From G965276765 sp965276765 (GTDB lineage: Bacteria > Actinomycetota > Acidimicrobiia > Acidimicrobiales > Palsa-688), in NCBI GenBank assembly GCA_965276765.1, contig OZ255627.1, positions 2,046,001 through 2,110,000 of the forward strand: DNA of 64,000 nt. Reading direction: 5' to 3'. The notes under the pieces were generated by a model, which did not search any database, had not been told where the DNA came from, and saw nothing but the letters and a program-made list of their open reading frames with translations. The position numbers were made by a program, and so were the translations under genes. Shown here piece after piece: positions 52,546 through 59,989 of this stretch. The first letter of the stretch is position 1. The number at the start of each line of letters is the position of its first letter.

Positions 52546-53494
52546 CTTTGCTGGTTTTGCCTTCAGCGACGCGCCGCTCGAAGTAGATCCAGCCGTCGGA
52601 TCCGGGGTGGCGGAGCTGGCAGATCGCGGCCATGTGGATGGCGTGGTTGAGTTGGCGGTTCCCGCGCTGGGAGAGCCGGTGGATGGTCCGGCCGCCGGAG
52701 GAGAACTCGACCGGGGCGGTCCCGTTGTAGGCCGCGTAGGTGTCCCGGGTAGCGAAACGGGCCATGTTCCCGCTGTAGCCGATCAGCATCGCCGCGATGA
52801 TCGGGCCGACCCCGAACATGTCGGTAACCGACGTGGCTGATGCTTTCAGCGCGACCCGGATCCGTTCATGTGACACTTTCAGCTGCCGGTCGAGGCGGCG
52901 GATGTCGTCGAGAAGTTCCACGACCAGGTCATAGCGGATCTGCTCGTCGGGGCTGGTCGCGGTGATGGTCTCGAGGAGCCGGTCAACGTCAGAAGCGTTG
53001 ATTTCCTTGGCGATTCCGCCCGCGACGAGCTCGACGAGCAAGGCGTGCATGCGACACACCACCCGGGTCCGGTGGTTGCCGATATCGGTGTTGCGTTTCG
53101 CCAAGAGCCGGAGGACCTCGGCGTGGCCGGCCGGCTCGACCCGACGGAACCGGCGGGCTCGGAGCGCGGCGACCGCTATCGACAGAGCATCGTTGGGGTC
53201 GTTGTTATCCGAGCGGCCCGTGCCCAACACCCTGACTCGTGACGCCAGGGTGGCGGGAACATCCACGACGATCTCACCGGCGGCGACGAGCTGCTGGGAC
53301 AGCAGATAGCCGAGCCCGCCCGCGGACTCAACCGCCCACGTGCGCCGCCCCAACGGCTTCGCCCAGCCCACCAGCTGGTCGACCTGGACCGCTCCGGCCC
53401 GGACCTTCTTGCGGTCGATCTCCTCTTCTCTGCCGTCGATCGCCACGGCGGTATGTGTCGCCTGATGCGGGTCGACACCGATAATGACTGCCAC
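52546..53494 (-). pseudogene. IS110-family transposase (copy 3), interrupted
   Basis: First 316 codons of a third, different IS110 transposase: IIGVDPHQATHTAVAID, WAVESAGGLGYLL, NNDPNDALSIAVAAL, then FGVGPIIAAMLIGYSG and SQRGNRQLNHAIHMAAICQL. It breaks after EGKTSK where copy 2 is inserted; the last 27 codons are at 50907-50991. The GTG at 53494, 6 bases after GGAGGT, is the likely start; a GTG at 53500 is also in frame. The copy is inactive unless copy 2 excises. Confidence 0.85.
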
Positions 53495-53500
53495 AACCAC

Positions 53501-53923
53501 ACCTCCCTGCTCGTCAGATGATGGGGACCGCGGCGGGCACTCCTGCTTTCACATCTTCGTGCTCATTCCTCTTTCGAGCCACACCCCGGCGAGACCCTCA
53601 CGAGACGCTCTTCGTTCGAAAGCCAAACCACGATGGACGCGGCCGGCAGGCACTTCGTGAACGACCCCGCAAGGACCCCTAAACGCTACGGACTGCCCGC
53701 AACGCCTGCCACCACTCTCAAGCAGGCACCTATGGGACGCACCACTTCCGAGCGTGGCTGCGCATTCTGGGGCAGTCGCCAGCTCCCGCCGCACGGTGCC
53801 GAGCGACTCCGATGCCTTCCGGAATTCGCCATTTCGGCGTCCCAGGCAGGTTGAGGACCGAGCCGTCTAGTGGGGCTCGGACTTCTCTCGATCCGAGCCG
53901 CCTTTCGACGACCGAGGCCGCGT
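53501..53923. other. non-coding: presumed left end of IS110 copy 3 and flank
   Basis: The part next to 53500 should hold the bridge-RNA-bearing left end of copy 3. Beyond that I see no gene or repeat. The outer edge of the element is not visible. Confidence 0.4.
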
Positions 53924-54079
53924 TTACCTACACAACTGGGCGGCGATGGCAACCACGGCGGCGCCTGCGAGGAGAAGGCCGGTGATCGCCAGGACGAACC
54001 TTCGGCATGACTTGACCAGCACGGTGGCAGCGTCCACGACGTCCGCCCATGCCTGGAGTCGTTCTTGCGCCGAGTGCAC
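53924..54079 (-). CDS. 51-residue single-helix membrane protein
   Basis: From a GTG at 54079 the frame reads an amphipathic helix (AQERLQAWADVVDAATVLV), a short basic stretch, and a membrane segment (FVLAITGLLLAGAAVVAIAA), ending AQLCR. The composition is typical of a real small membrane protein. It diverges from the unknown gene at 54128 with 48 bases between starts. No family recognised. Confidence 0.45.
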   Translation of the reverse strand: MHSAQERLQAWADVVDAATVLVKSCRRFVLAITGLLLAGAAVVAIAAQLCR

Positions 54080-54127
54080 GCTTCGACGATGACAGCATCA
54101 CTTACGCGGAGCATAGGATGATGCGCC

Positions 54128-55177
54128 GTGGATGAGATTGAGGTGCGTTCCCGTCTCGGCAGTGAGCTACGCCGGCCGGTGACCGACTCGATGTGGGAGT
54201 ACCTGACGTGTCGCGGATACGTCGCAGAGACTGTCGAGGGCCTTAGCTCGATATCGAGGCTAGCTGCTTCGGTCCGGGAGCTAGAGGCTGCGGTGTTGGG
54301 TGGGAGTCAAGCCCCCCACCGACCCGCTGCCGCCGCGATGGTCGTCGGGGACTTGCGAGACGGTGGTGCGCACCAGTGGGCGTTGTCGGTTGTGGTGGCG
54401 GCCTATGCTCGCGACGACTGGCAGGTGAAGGCATTCAGGGAGAGTGTCCTCAAAGGGGAACTCCTGGATTGGGGCGACGTTCCCGCCTGGATCGAAGCAC
54501 GCGCAGAGGAGCGTCTACCCTACTACTACATCACGGTCGCCCTCGAGGCTGGAGACGAGGACGCAGCTAGCCGGGAAACCTTTACTGCTCCTCGGGCAGG
54601 CGCGTCTTATGAGGTACGAATGCTTCGCTATACGGCTAGGGGTGAGGAGCACGTTCGGATGACCGCGGTGCGGCCCGGAGTTCTGGCTGTGCTCTACGAG
54701 GTCGCCGAGGCTTTGTCGACCTCATACGCGTGGAGTCTCGACGCGGCGACCGTGTTTCTACTCACCGACGTGGTGCCCTACATCCCCAGCGTCATCATCA
54801 CCTCCGGCGGCGAGAGGATCCGAGAGGGACGCTCCCTCGAATGGAGCCGTCGAATCAGGCTGGACATTGATCCGAGCACGACGCCGGAAGAGGTGGCACG
54901 GGACTATCAGCAAGCAAGGCGGAATAGCAAACAAGATCGACGGCGGCGGCTGAGCGACAAGCATGCCATGCTTGCAGCTTTCGTTGCGACTACTTACGAC
55001 ACGTGGGAAAAGAAGCGCCGGAGTTGGAATGAGCGTCACCCTGACTGGTCGTATAGTCCATCGCAGCTAGGCAACTTTCGGCGCGACGCATATCGGGCCC
55101 AAGCCCGCCTGCTTTACCCAGACTGGTTTCGTAACCAACAGCGGCTCCGCCCGGTCCAGGTCCGTGGTGCTTGCTAG
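54128..55177 (+). CDS. large protein of unknown function in the accessory region
   Basis: 349 residues from a GTG at 54128. No membrane segment or known motif. The middle is mixed alpha/beta (VLAVLYEVAEALSTSYAW, ATVFLLTDVVPYIPSVII); the C-terminus is a basic helical stretch (YQQARRNSKQDRRRRLSDKH) followed by aromatic-rich helices (HPDWSYSPSQLGNFRRDAYR). The residues DPSTTPEEVARDY and the tail look like those of uncharacterised proteins from mobile regions. It could bind nucleic acid; nothing more can be claimed. Confidence 0.65.
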   Translation: MDEIEVRSRLGSELRRPVTDSMWEYLTCRGYVAETVEGLSSISRLAASVRELEAAVLGGSQAPHRPAAAAMVVGDLRDGGAHQWALSVVVAAYARDDWQVKAFRESVLKGELLDWGDVPAWIEARAEERLPYYYITVALEAGDEDAASRETFTAPRAGASYEVRMLRYTARGEEHVRMTAVRPGVLAVLYEVAEALSTSYAWSLDAATVFLLTDVVPYIPSVIITSGGERIREGRSLEWSRRIRLDIDPSTTPEEVARDYQQARRNSKQDRRRRLSDKHAMLAAFVATTYDTWEKKRRSWNERHPDWSYSPSQLGNFRRDAYRAQARLLYPDWFRNQQRLRPVQVRGAC

Positions 55178-55494
55178 CGAGCTCAGCCACGAATCCTGCT
55201 GCGCCGCCGTCCCAAAAAGGTCCCGAGCAGAATGCCCGCTCGGGAGTTCGATCTCCGGCGGGCCGCTGATAGCGCCGAACGGACTACGCGCGTCCGGCAC
55301 GTATCCCAGGAGGTCCACGCTGATTCTCGGGCAGCCCTCCCTCTAAACGCCGGCCGCGGCGAGCGCGTTCTGCTCCTACGACACAGCTCCGCTCCTCCCG
55401 CCCGAGACGGCGAAGAGCGCGAAGCCGGCTCGGGCGGTCGGGCGGCTCGGGTCATGCACTACGCTGCATTTATAACGTTGGCAGCAGTCCTGGG
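55178..55494. other. intergenic stretch without a recognised gene
   Basis: Convergent tail-to-tail gap. A short minus frame (VDLLGYVPDARSPFGAISGP) looks slightly protein-like but overlaps the end of the plus-strand gene; I do not call it. Confidence 0.35.
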
Positions 55495-55962
55495 TCAAGG
55501 GCGATCCTCGTAAGGACTGCGTCGTCTGGTTCGCCAGTTCTTTCGAGGTTGCTGGAGCTGCTCGGGATAATCTTCGTGCTCACCACTGTTGTCGATTGTC
55601 CAGGTCTTCAGCACCTCTCCATCTGGCCCGTACAGCGTGAACGATTCCGGTTTCGCCGTCTGACTTGGCCTAGTCTTTCGCTTCCTGTTGAAACGTTCTC
55701 CTGCCCATTCTTTGGTACGGTCGATTATTGCGTTCGTGAGTCGATCTATTACGGAAGCGGCTACCTGTGTCCCTATGAATATCCCAACCAACTCGGGCAT
55801 GTTTGGGCCGAGCCCCCGGCGTCCTGGCTCGTATTCGACTATCTCGACGTCTACGTCGAGGCCGAGCGAGCCGAGGCGCCTCGCTAGCTCGGAGACGGCA
55901 GCGCGTCTCTCGTCTGTCGTAACTAAGTACGGCTTGCCGGCGGCAATGACTATTTCTGCCAT
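55495..55962 (-). CDS. small protein of unknown function with one hydrophobic helix
   Basis: 155 residues from an ATG at 55962. It begins AEIVIAAGKPYLVTTDERRA, then a beta-alpha stretch (LGLDVDVEIVEYEPGRRGL) and a moderately hydrophobic helix (LVGIFIGTQVAASVIDRLTN) followed by a basic region and a compact end that may be a beta-hairpin (SFTLYGPDGEVLKTWTID). The layout, ferredoxin-like strand unit plus helix, recalls effector-associated components of bacterial conflict systems, but I cannot establish membership. It lies beyond the ubiquitin-like operon on the same strand. Confidence 0.55.
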   Translation of the reverse strand: MAEIVIAAGKPYLVTTDERRAAVSELARRLGSLGLDVDVEIVEYEPGRRGLGPNMPELVGIFIGTQVAASVIDRLTNAIIDRTKEWAGERFNRKRKTRPSQTAKPESFTLYGPDGEVLKTWTIDNSGEHEDYPEQLQQPRKNWRTRRRSPYEDRP

Positions 55963-56281
55963 TGGATGACTGTTCCCAACTAGCTGGCCGAAGCGTATTC
56001 CGGACGGCCATTGTGTCATGTCAGGCCGGTCGCTAGGGGTTTTGTTGCAAGCGTCCCGTTCAGCCAGGGAAGACACGCCACCGCAGGGGCATGCCGGCTC
56101 GTCGCCCGCCGCGCGTGGATCACCGTCGAGCCTTCCTCCGGCGCCTCGTAGTCGAGCATCGTAACGTCGGTGCACCGAGGTGCGATGCCCCGGATTCACC
56201 TCTGGCGCACCCTGATGGACACTCGCGAGTTCCTCTACCAGCGGCGGCAGATCGTCAGGGGTGTACCGGCGTCCGACATGA
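55963..56281. other. intergenic stretch without a recognised gene
   Basis: Between the end of the DUF6527 gene and the start of the next minus-strand gene. No JAB peptidase or E2-like fragment is visible here, though such genes sit at this position in some related operons. Confidence 0.4.
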
Positions 56282-56701
56282 TCAGCGGCGGATGCGAGTG
56301 CGCACCCATCCGTTGCAGCGCCGCCACCACGGAGCCTTTACAACTGGTGCAGTCGGGTCGGGCTCGTAGTGTTGCACGGCAACCGTGTGGTCGCGTTCCA
56401 ACGATGCGGCCGTCTCAGCCTTCGTGAGCGGCCGGGCCCAGCGCACCTGGTTGCGACTGATGATGTAGTGCGAGTTGCACTGCAACGCACCGCTGCCCAC
56501 CGACGGCGACAACGAGATGCGCTCGCCGTCGTATGTGAAATACCACTGCGCTGGACTGAGCGGCGTTGACACTTTGACGCCACATCCGCAGCAGCACGCG
56601 TGGATGATGGCGCCATACGGAATCGAGATGTAGACGATGCCGTCCTCAAGGACGTCGGGGATGAACTCGACAAACTGTGGCTCGACTCGGTCGCGTCTCA
56701 C
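56282..56701 (-). CDS. DUF6527 Cys-rich protein of the ubiquitin-like operon
   Basis: 139 residues. After FIPDVLEDGIVYISIPYG comes a cysteine cluster HACCCGCGVKV (His34, Cys36-38, Cys40), then the family stretch PLSPAQWYFTYDGERISLSP and a second pair in QCNSHYIISRNQVRWA (Cys75, His78). The arrangement suggests a treble-clef-like zinc site. DUF6527 proteins occur next to ThiF/E1-like and Multi_ubiq proteins; their job is not known. The GTG start overlaps the E1-like stop (GTGA). Confidence 0.8.
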   Translation of the reverse strand: MRRDRVEPQFVEFIPDVLEDGIVYISIPYGAIIHACCCGCGVKVSTPLSPAQWYFTYDGERISLSPSVGSGALQCNSHYIISRNQVRWARPLTKAETAASLERDHTVAVQHYEPDPTAPVVKAPWWRRCNGWVRTRIRR

Positions 56702-57879
56702 GGCAGCAGATCCTCGTTCGTGATCGTGTTGCCGTCGAGCGTGTACGTGGAGAAGTGCTCATGCTCCAGGTCGGCATAGACGCCCATCAACTTCTTCCAC
56801 TTGATGACGGCGAGCACGGCGTTGAGACAGTTGAGGTCCGACACCTGAATGTTCTCGTTGTAGATGTCGTCCGGACCCGGCTCGCTGAAGTCGATGCAAC
56901 CATCCAGGTGGTCGCGCTTGGCAGTCGTGATCGTGGTGACACGCAGGACGCCCATCAGGCTCTCGCCGCCGTTCTTGAGGCCCATGCCCACGTCGATGAA
57001 TGACATCTCCCACTCGGTGAGCTTGCCAACGATGCCGTGCTTGATCGCCCCGCCCTCCATGCTGAGGAAGACAAAGTCGAAGCCGCGCAGCTCCTCGACG
57101 TTGGCGTCGGAGATCGCGTACGGGTGCGCCACGATGCCGTGCTTCATCACCGAGTACATCGCCCTCAGCCTGTCGACCTTCTTGGGCTTGACGTTCAACT
57201 CCTCTAGCGACGCCGCGCCCGGCGACCGGAAGGCGTTGTGCGACAGGAAGTCGTCACCGTCGAAGAGGTGGATCTCCTTTACCCGGGTCTTGGCGACGTG
57301 GTCGAGGATGTGCGCCCCCGTCCCGCCGAGCCCGACGATGGCGATGCGCTGCCCGCGGAAGCGTTCCGTCAGCGCTGAGATGTGCGCCCGGCTCGACGCC
57401 GTGTCCGGGTACACAAACGGCGAGTCGGCAACCTCGTCTTCGACCACGCGGTAGGTCTGCGCCGTCACCTTGGAGTCGATCTCCTGCGCCGGACCCGACA
57501 CCATCGCCACGTAGTTCGTCATCTTGGCGTGGTAGTTCGCGTATGGCGTCGCCGGCTTGCACGAGAAGCTGCACGTGGCGACGAGGTCCGGCTCCAGCGG
57601 GGACTGGCCTGGGTTGACCATGTTGGGCAGTGCCATGCCGTTGGCGTCGCAGGGTGGCTCGCCGGTCCAGAACACGACGTGATCGGTGACGGGGTTCGCC
57701 GTCACGTCGCCCGCCATAGTGAGCTTCGACACGATCTTGGCGCGCGCCACCTGGCGCTGGCTGTTGACGTAGGGGACGTTGTCGACGACGAGGTGGCCGA
57801 GGTCTGTGGCACGGACCTCGTACCCCTCGTCCCGTAACAGCTGAAGGTCCGGGTTACGACTTAGTTGTACGGGAGACAT
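56698..57879 (-). CDS. ThiF/E1-like enzyme with N-terminal DUF6791-type domain
   Basis: 393 residues in two parts. Residues 1-150 form an N-terminal domain (LLRDEGYEVRATDLGHLVVD, VPYVNSQRQV, HVVFWTGEPP) with Cys103 and Cys107 in ATCSFSCKP. Residues about 175-390 are the adenylation domain: GLGGTG (183-188), Asp208 in LFDGDDF, Arg218 in NAFRS, Lys232-234, and a late Cys351 in SDLNCLNAVLA that could form the thioester. It would adenylate the C-terminus of the ubiquitin-like partner. It overlaps that gene by 26 bases and the DUF6527 gene by 4. Confidence 0.88.
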   Translation of the reverse strand: MSPVQLSRNPDLQLLRDEGYEVRATDLGHLVVDNVPYVNSQRQVARAKIVSKLTMAGDVTANPVTDHVVFWTGEPPCDANGMALPNMVNPGQSPLEPDLVATCSFSCKPATPYANYHAKMTNYVAMVSGPAQEIDSKVTAQTYRVVEDEVADSPFVYPDTASSRAHISALTERFRGQRIAIVGLGGTGAHILDHVAKTRVKEIHLFDGDDFLSHNAFRSPGAASLEELNVKPKKVDRLRAMYSVMKHGIVAHPYAISDANVEELRGFDFVFLSMEGGAIKHGIVGKLTEWEMSFIDVGMGLKNGGESLMGVLRVTTITTAKRDHLDGCIDFSEPGPDDIYNENIQVSDLNCLNAVLAVIKWKKLMGVYADLEHEHFSTYTLDGNTITNEDLLP

Positions 57880-58135
57880 TGAATACGGTGCCCTCGTTCC
57901 TCACCCGCACCGTTTTGCCCGGACGCAGGGTGCCGTCGTGCTTCTCCTCGGCGGCGTGCCGGTACGTGACGGTGAAGGTGAACTGCGGGTCGTGGACCTC
58001 GCCGGGGTACGCGAACTCGACCACCTGGTCGTAGCTCACGACGTCGGACACGACCTCCTTCTTCTGCCCGTCGACGATGATCGAGTACTCGTGGTGGGGA
58101 TGAGCCTCGGGGGTGGGGGTCTCGGTGCTGGTCAC
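57854..58135 (-). CDS. ubiquitin-like protein (single Multi_ubiq domain)
   Basis: 93 residues from a GTG at 58135 behind GAGGAGG. After a polar leader it has one beta-grasp unit: HEYSIIVDGQKKEVVSDVVS, YDQVVEFAYPG, FTFTVTYRHAAEEKHDG, and the end GTVFNVSRTTKS. This is the signature of Multi_ubiq (PF14452) proteins, which often contain several tandem units; here there is one. There is no C-terminal Gly-Gly, so the mode of activation by the adjacent E1-like enzyme, or a need for processing, is unclear. Confidence 0.85.
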   Translation of the reverse strand: MTSTETPTPEAHPHHEYSIIVDGQKKEVVSDVVSYDQVVEFAYPGEVHDPQFTFTVTYRHAAEEKHDGTLRPGKTVRVRNEGTVFNVSRTTKS

Positions 58136-58168
58136 AGCGCCTCCTCTTCGGTATGATGGAGCGGTGCA

Positions 58169-58186
58169 GAGACAATCATCTGTCTC
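58169..58186. promoter_or_regulatory. palindrome between the ubiquitin-like operon and XRE gene
   Basis: GAGACA-ATCATC-TGTCTC, perfect 6-bp arms, lies 33 bases before the ubiquitin-like start and 52 bases before the XRE start. A single site here could let the XRE protein control both directions. No other palindrome of this quality is seen in the gap. Confidence 0.55.
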
Positions 58187-58237
58187 GTTCATGAGAATAG
58201 CACAGAAGAGGGGCAACAGGCTTCTGATGTCCCGTTG

Positions 58238-58705
58238 ATGGAACAGAAGGCCTCCGATCCACTCGACGACCTAGCCCCGCTCTTCTCGCAGCGCCGGGCC
58301 GAGTTGGGCCTAAGCCTGCGTGAGGTGAGCGCCCAATGCCGTGTGCCCGTCGCCACTCTCTCCCGGGTGGAGCAGGGCCGCACCCCCGACCTGGCGACCT
58401 TTCGCCGGATCGTGGAGTGGCTGGGACTCTCCCCTGAGCGCTTCCTCAACCCGACGACCAGATCGGTGAGCACGCCTGAGGTGATCAGCGAGCACCTCCG
58501 TCTTGATCCCACGCTCTCACCGGATGACGCCGAGAAGATCGCCGGGTTAGTTCGCACTATGTACGACGCGCTCCAGCAGCAGGAGCGCCGACTCGCCCTT
58601 CACCTCCGGGCGGCAAAGACCTTCACCCCGCCAGCGATGCGCTTGCTCGGCGACCTGTTGGTCGACATGCAGGAAGCTCTCGAAATCTCCCCAGACTCGG
58701 ACTGA
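58238..58705 (+). CDS. XRE-family transcriptional regulator
   Basis: 155 residues. A Cro/C1 helix-turn-helix at residues about 12-70: RRAELGLSLREVSAQCRVP then ATLSRVEQGRTPDLATFRRI. The C-terminal half is helical (DAEKIAGLVRTMYDALQQQE) and may mediate dimerisation. ATG at 58238. It is followed after 9 bases by an ImmA/IrrE-type peptidase, a known pairing in which the peptidase cleaves the regulator to switch genes on. Confidence 0.9.
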   Translation: MEQKASDPLDDLAPLFSQRRAELGLSLREVSAQCRVPVATLSRVEQGRTPDLATFRRIVEWLGLSPERFLNPTTRSVSTPEVISEHLRLDPTLSPDDAEKIAGLVRTMYDALQQQERRLALHLRAAKTFTPPAMRLLGDLLVDMQEALEISPDSD

Positions 58706-58714
58706 GGTCGAGAG

Positions 58715-59299
58715 GTGCGGCGCGGGTTCAAGGCCGAGGCCGAGCGGCACGCTGCCGCTATCCGGGAGCGGCTCCGATGTGGGGAGACCGATCCCGTTCC
58801 GCTAGATGAATACGCCAAGGATCTCGGCGTCCGCATGGTCCCGGCGGATCGCCTGGTGCCGCTAGAACGCCTCCAAGAATTGCAGGACTTGCAGGCCGAT
58901 GCCTTCTCTGCCGCGACGTTCAAGCTGGCGAGCGGCCAGCGGGTCGTCGTGTATAACCCACTGCACACGCCGGGCCGAACCCGCAGCAACCAGGCTCACG
59001 AGCTGGGCCACATTTCGCTCCGCCACTCCTTGCGCACCGTGGAAAAGGTGGGCGAAATGTCGTTCGTCACGTGCGATGTCGAGCAGGAGGAAGAGGCGGA
59101 CTGGCTCGGAGGTTGCCTGCTCCTCCCACGCCCCGTTCTCCTGCAGGCGGCATATAGGGCCATGACACCGGCTCAGATCGCGGAGGAGCACGGCACGAGT
59201 GAGGCCATGGCGAGATTCCGGCTCAACGCCAGCGGCGTACTCGTCCAAGTTGGCCGAGCGCGGGCGGCGAAGGGCAGGGCACGCTCGACACGCCACTAG
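58715..59299 (+). CDS. ImmA/IrrE-family metallopeptidase
   Basis: 194 residues with the zinc motif QAHELGHISLRH (His95, Glu96, His99) and the third-ligand region EEEADWLGGCLLLP. In ICEBs1 (ImmA) and Deinococcus (IrrE/PprI) such enzymes cut a partner repressor after DNA damage or other stress. The partner here is most likely the XRE protein encoded 9 bases upstream. GTG start at 58715. The pair reads away from the ubiquitin-like operon. Confidence 0.9.
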   Translation: MRRGFKAEAERHAAAIRERLRCGETDPVPLDEYAKDLGVRMVPADRLVPLERLQELQDLQADAFSAATFKLASGQRVVVYNPLHTPGRTRSNQAHELGHISLRHSLRTVEKVGEMSFVTCDVEQEEEADWLGGCLLLPRPVLLQAAYRAMTPAQIAEEHGTSEAMARFRLNASGVLVQVGRARAAKGRARSTRH

Positions 59300-59658
59300 G
59301 CGAGGCGGACCGCACGGTACTTCGTCCTAGGAGGCCAACCACAGGTGATCTCTGTCTGGCCCCGCTTGCTAATGCGGGCCTCTAGCCACCGTCGCCAGCC
59401 TCGTTCCGCAGTCGCCGAACCCGGCGGTAGGCCAATAGCTCCGCAGGCCAGGACGGTGAGGACTACGAAATAGCCGGATGAAAGCGTCCTCGGCCATCGG
59501 CGCATAGCCTCACACTCCAGGCCATTGAAGAGGTCGCGGGCAATCTCCGGATGGAATGCCTGCTGGCCGTCCTCATCGAGGCTGGCTCGGGCTGGAGCTC
59601 CCGTAGCGTCCACGACGGGCTCAGAACGCAGATGAGGACGATGTGCGCCGAGACACAC
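59296..59658 (-). CDS. possible protein of unknown function
   Basis: 120 residues from a GTG at 59658, convergent with the peptidase gene. It includes a polar start (DATGAPARASLDEDGQQAFH), a short hydrophobic helix (TLSSGYFVVLTVLACGAIGL) and a basic, Trp-containing end. No family recognised; it may be a gene or chance. Confidence 0.35.
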   Translation of the reverse strand: MCLGAHRPHLRSEPVVDATGAPARASLDEDGQQAFHPEIARDLFNGLECEAMRRWPRTLSSGYFVVLTVLACGAIGLPPGSATAERGWRRWLEARISKRGQTEITCGWPPRTKYRAVRLA

Positions 59659-59989
59659 GCCCCAACGCAAAGCCGCAGGGTTGAACGTTCGGCCGACTTG
59701 CGTATGGGAGAGGCGCGTAATGACGCTCTCGGCGAACTTCGAGGGTCCCGTGACAGAATGCAGATCCGGCGTTCTGTGTCCGGCGGCAGCGGGGAAGATC
59801 CTGGCGGCCGCATCCGGGCCTCCGGACGCGGGTCGGAGCGGGAGAAGCTGTGCTTGTGGGCGGCGACGCGGACGGCGGGGACGTCGCCACGGTTGTTGGT
59901 CGAGCGCTTCGAAATCCGCCGGTTCGACGGCACTCTGGGCGTTGGCCGGCCGGCGCGCTAGGCGAGCAAGGGCGCGCCGACGAGGATCG
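59659..59989. other. intergenic stretch without a recognised gene
   Basis: Downstream of the relaxase gene on the minus strand. No RNA, terminator or repeat is seen. Confidence 0.4.

Larger units (their letters stand above)
50990..52547 (-). mobile_element. nested IS110-family element (copy 2) with CT cores
   Basis: The element lies between two CT dinucleotides on the plus strand (50990-50991 and 52546-52547) and is about 1556 bp long counting one core. It has one transposase, a 97-base right end and a 218-base left end upstream of the transposase. It sits inside the transposase of copy 3. IS110 elements have no inverted repeats and use a dinucleotide core, CT in IS621, which matches what is seen here. 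The boundary is supported by the restored reading frame. Confidence 0.85.

Noticed and set aside
51089..53500. A single 803-codon minus-strand reading frame
   Set aside because: It is two IS110 transposases fused by an in-frame nested insertion; each half matches a separate full-length protein, and the second has its own ribosome site and ATG.
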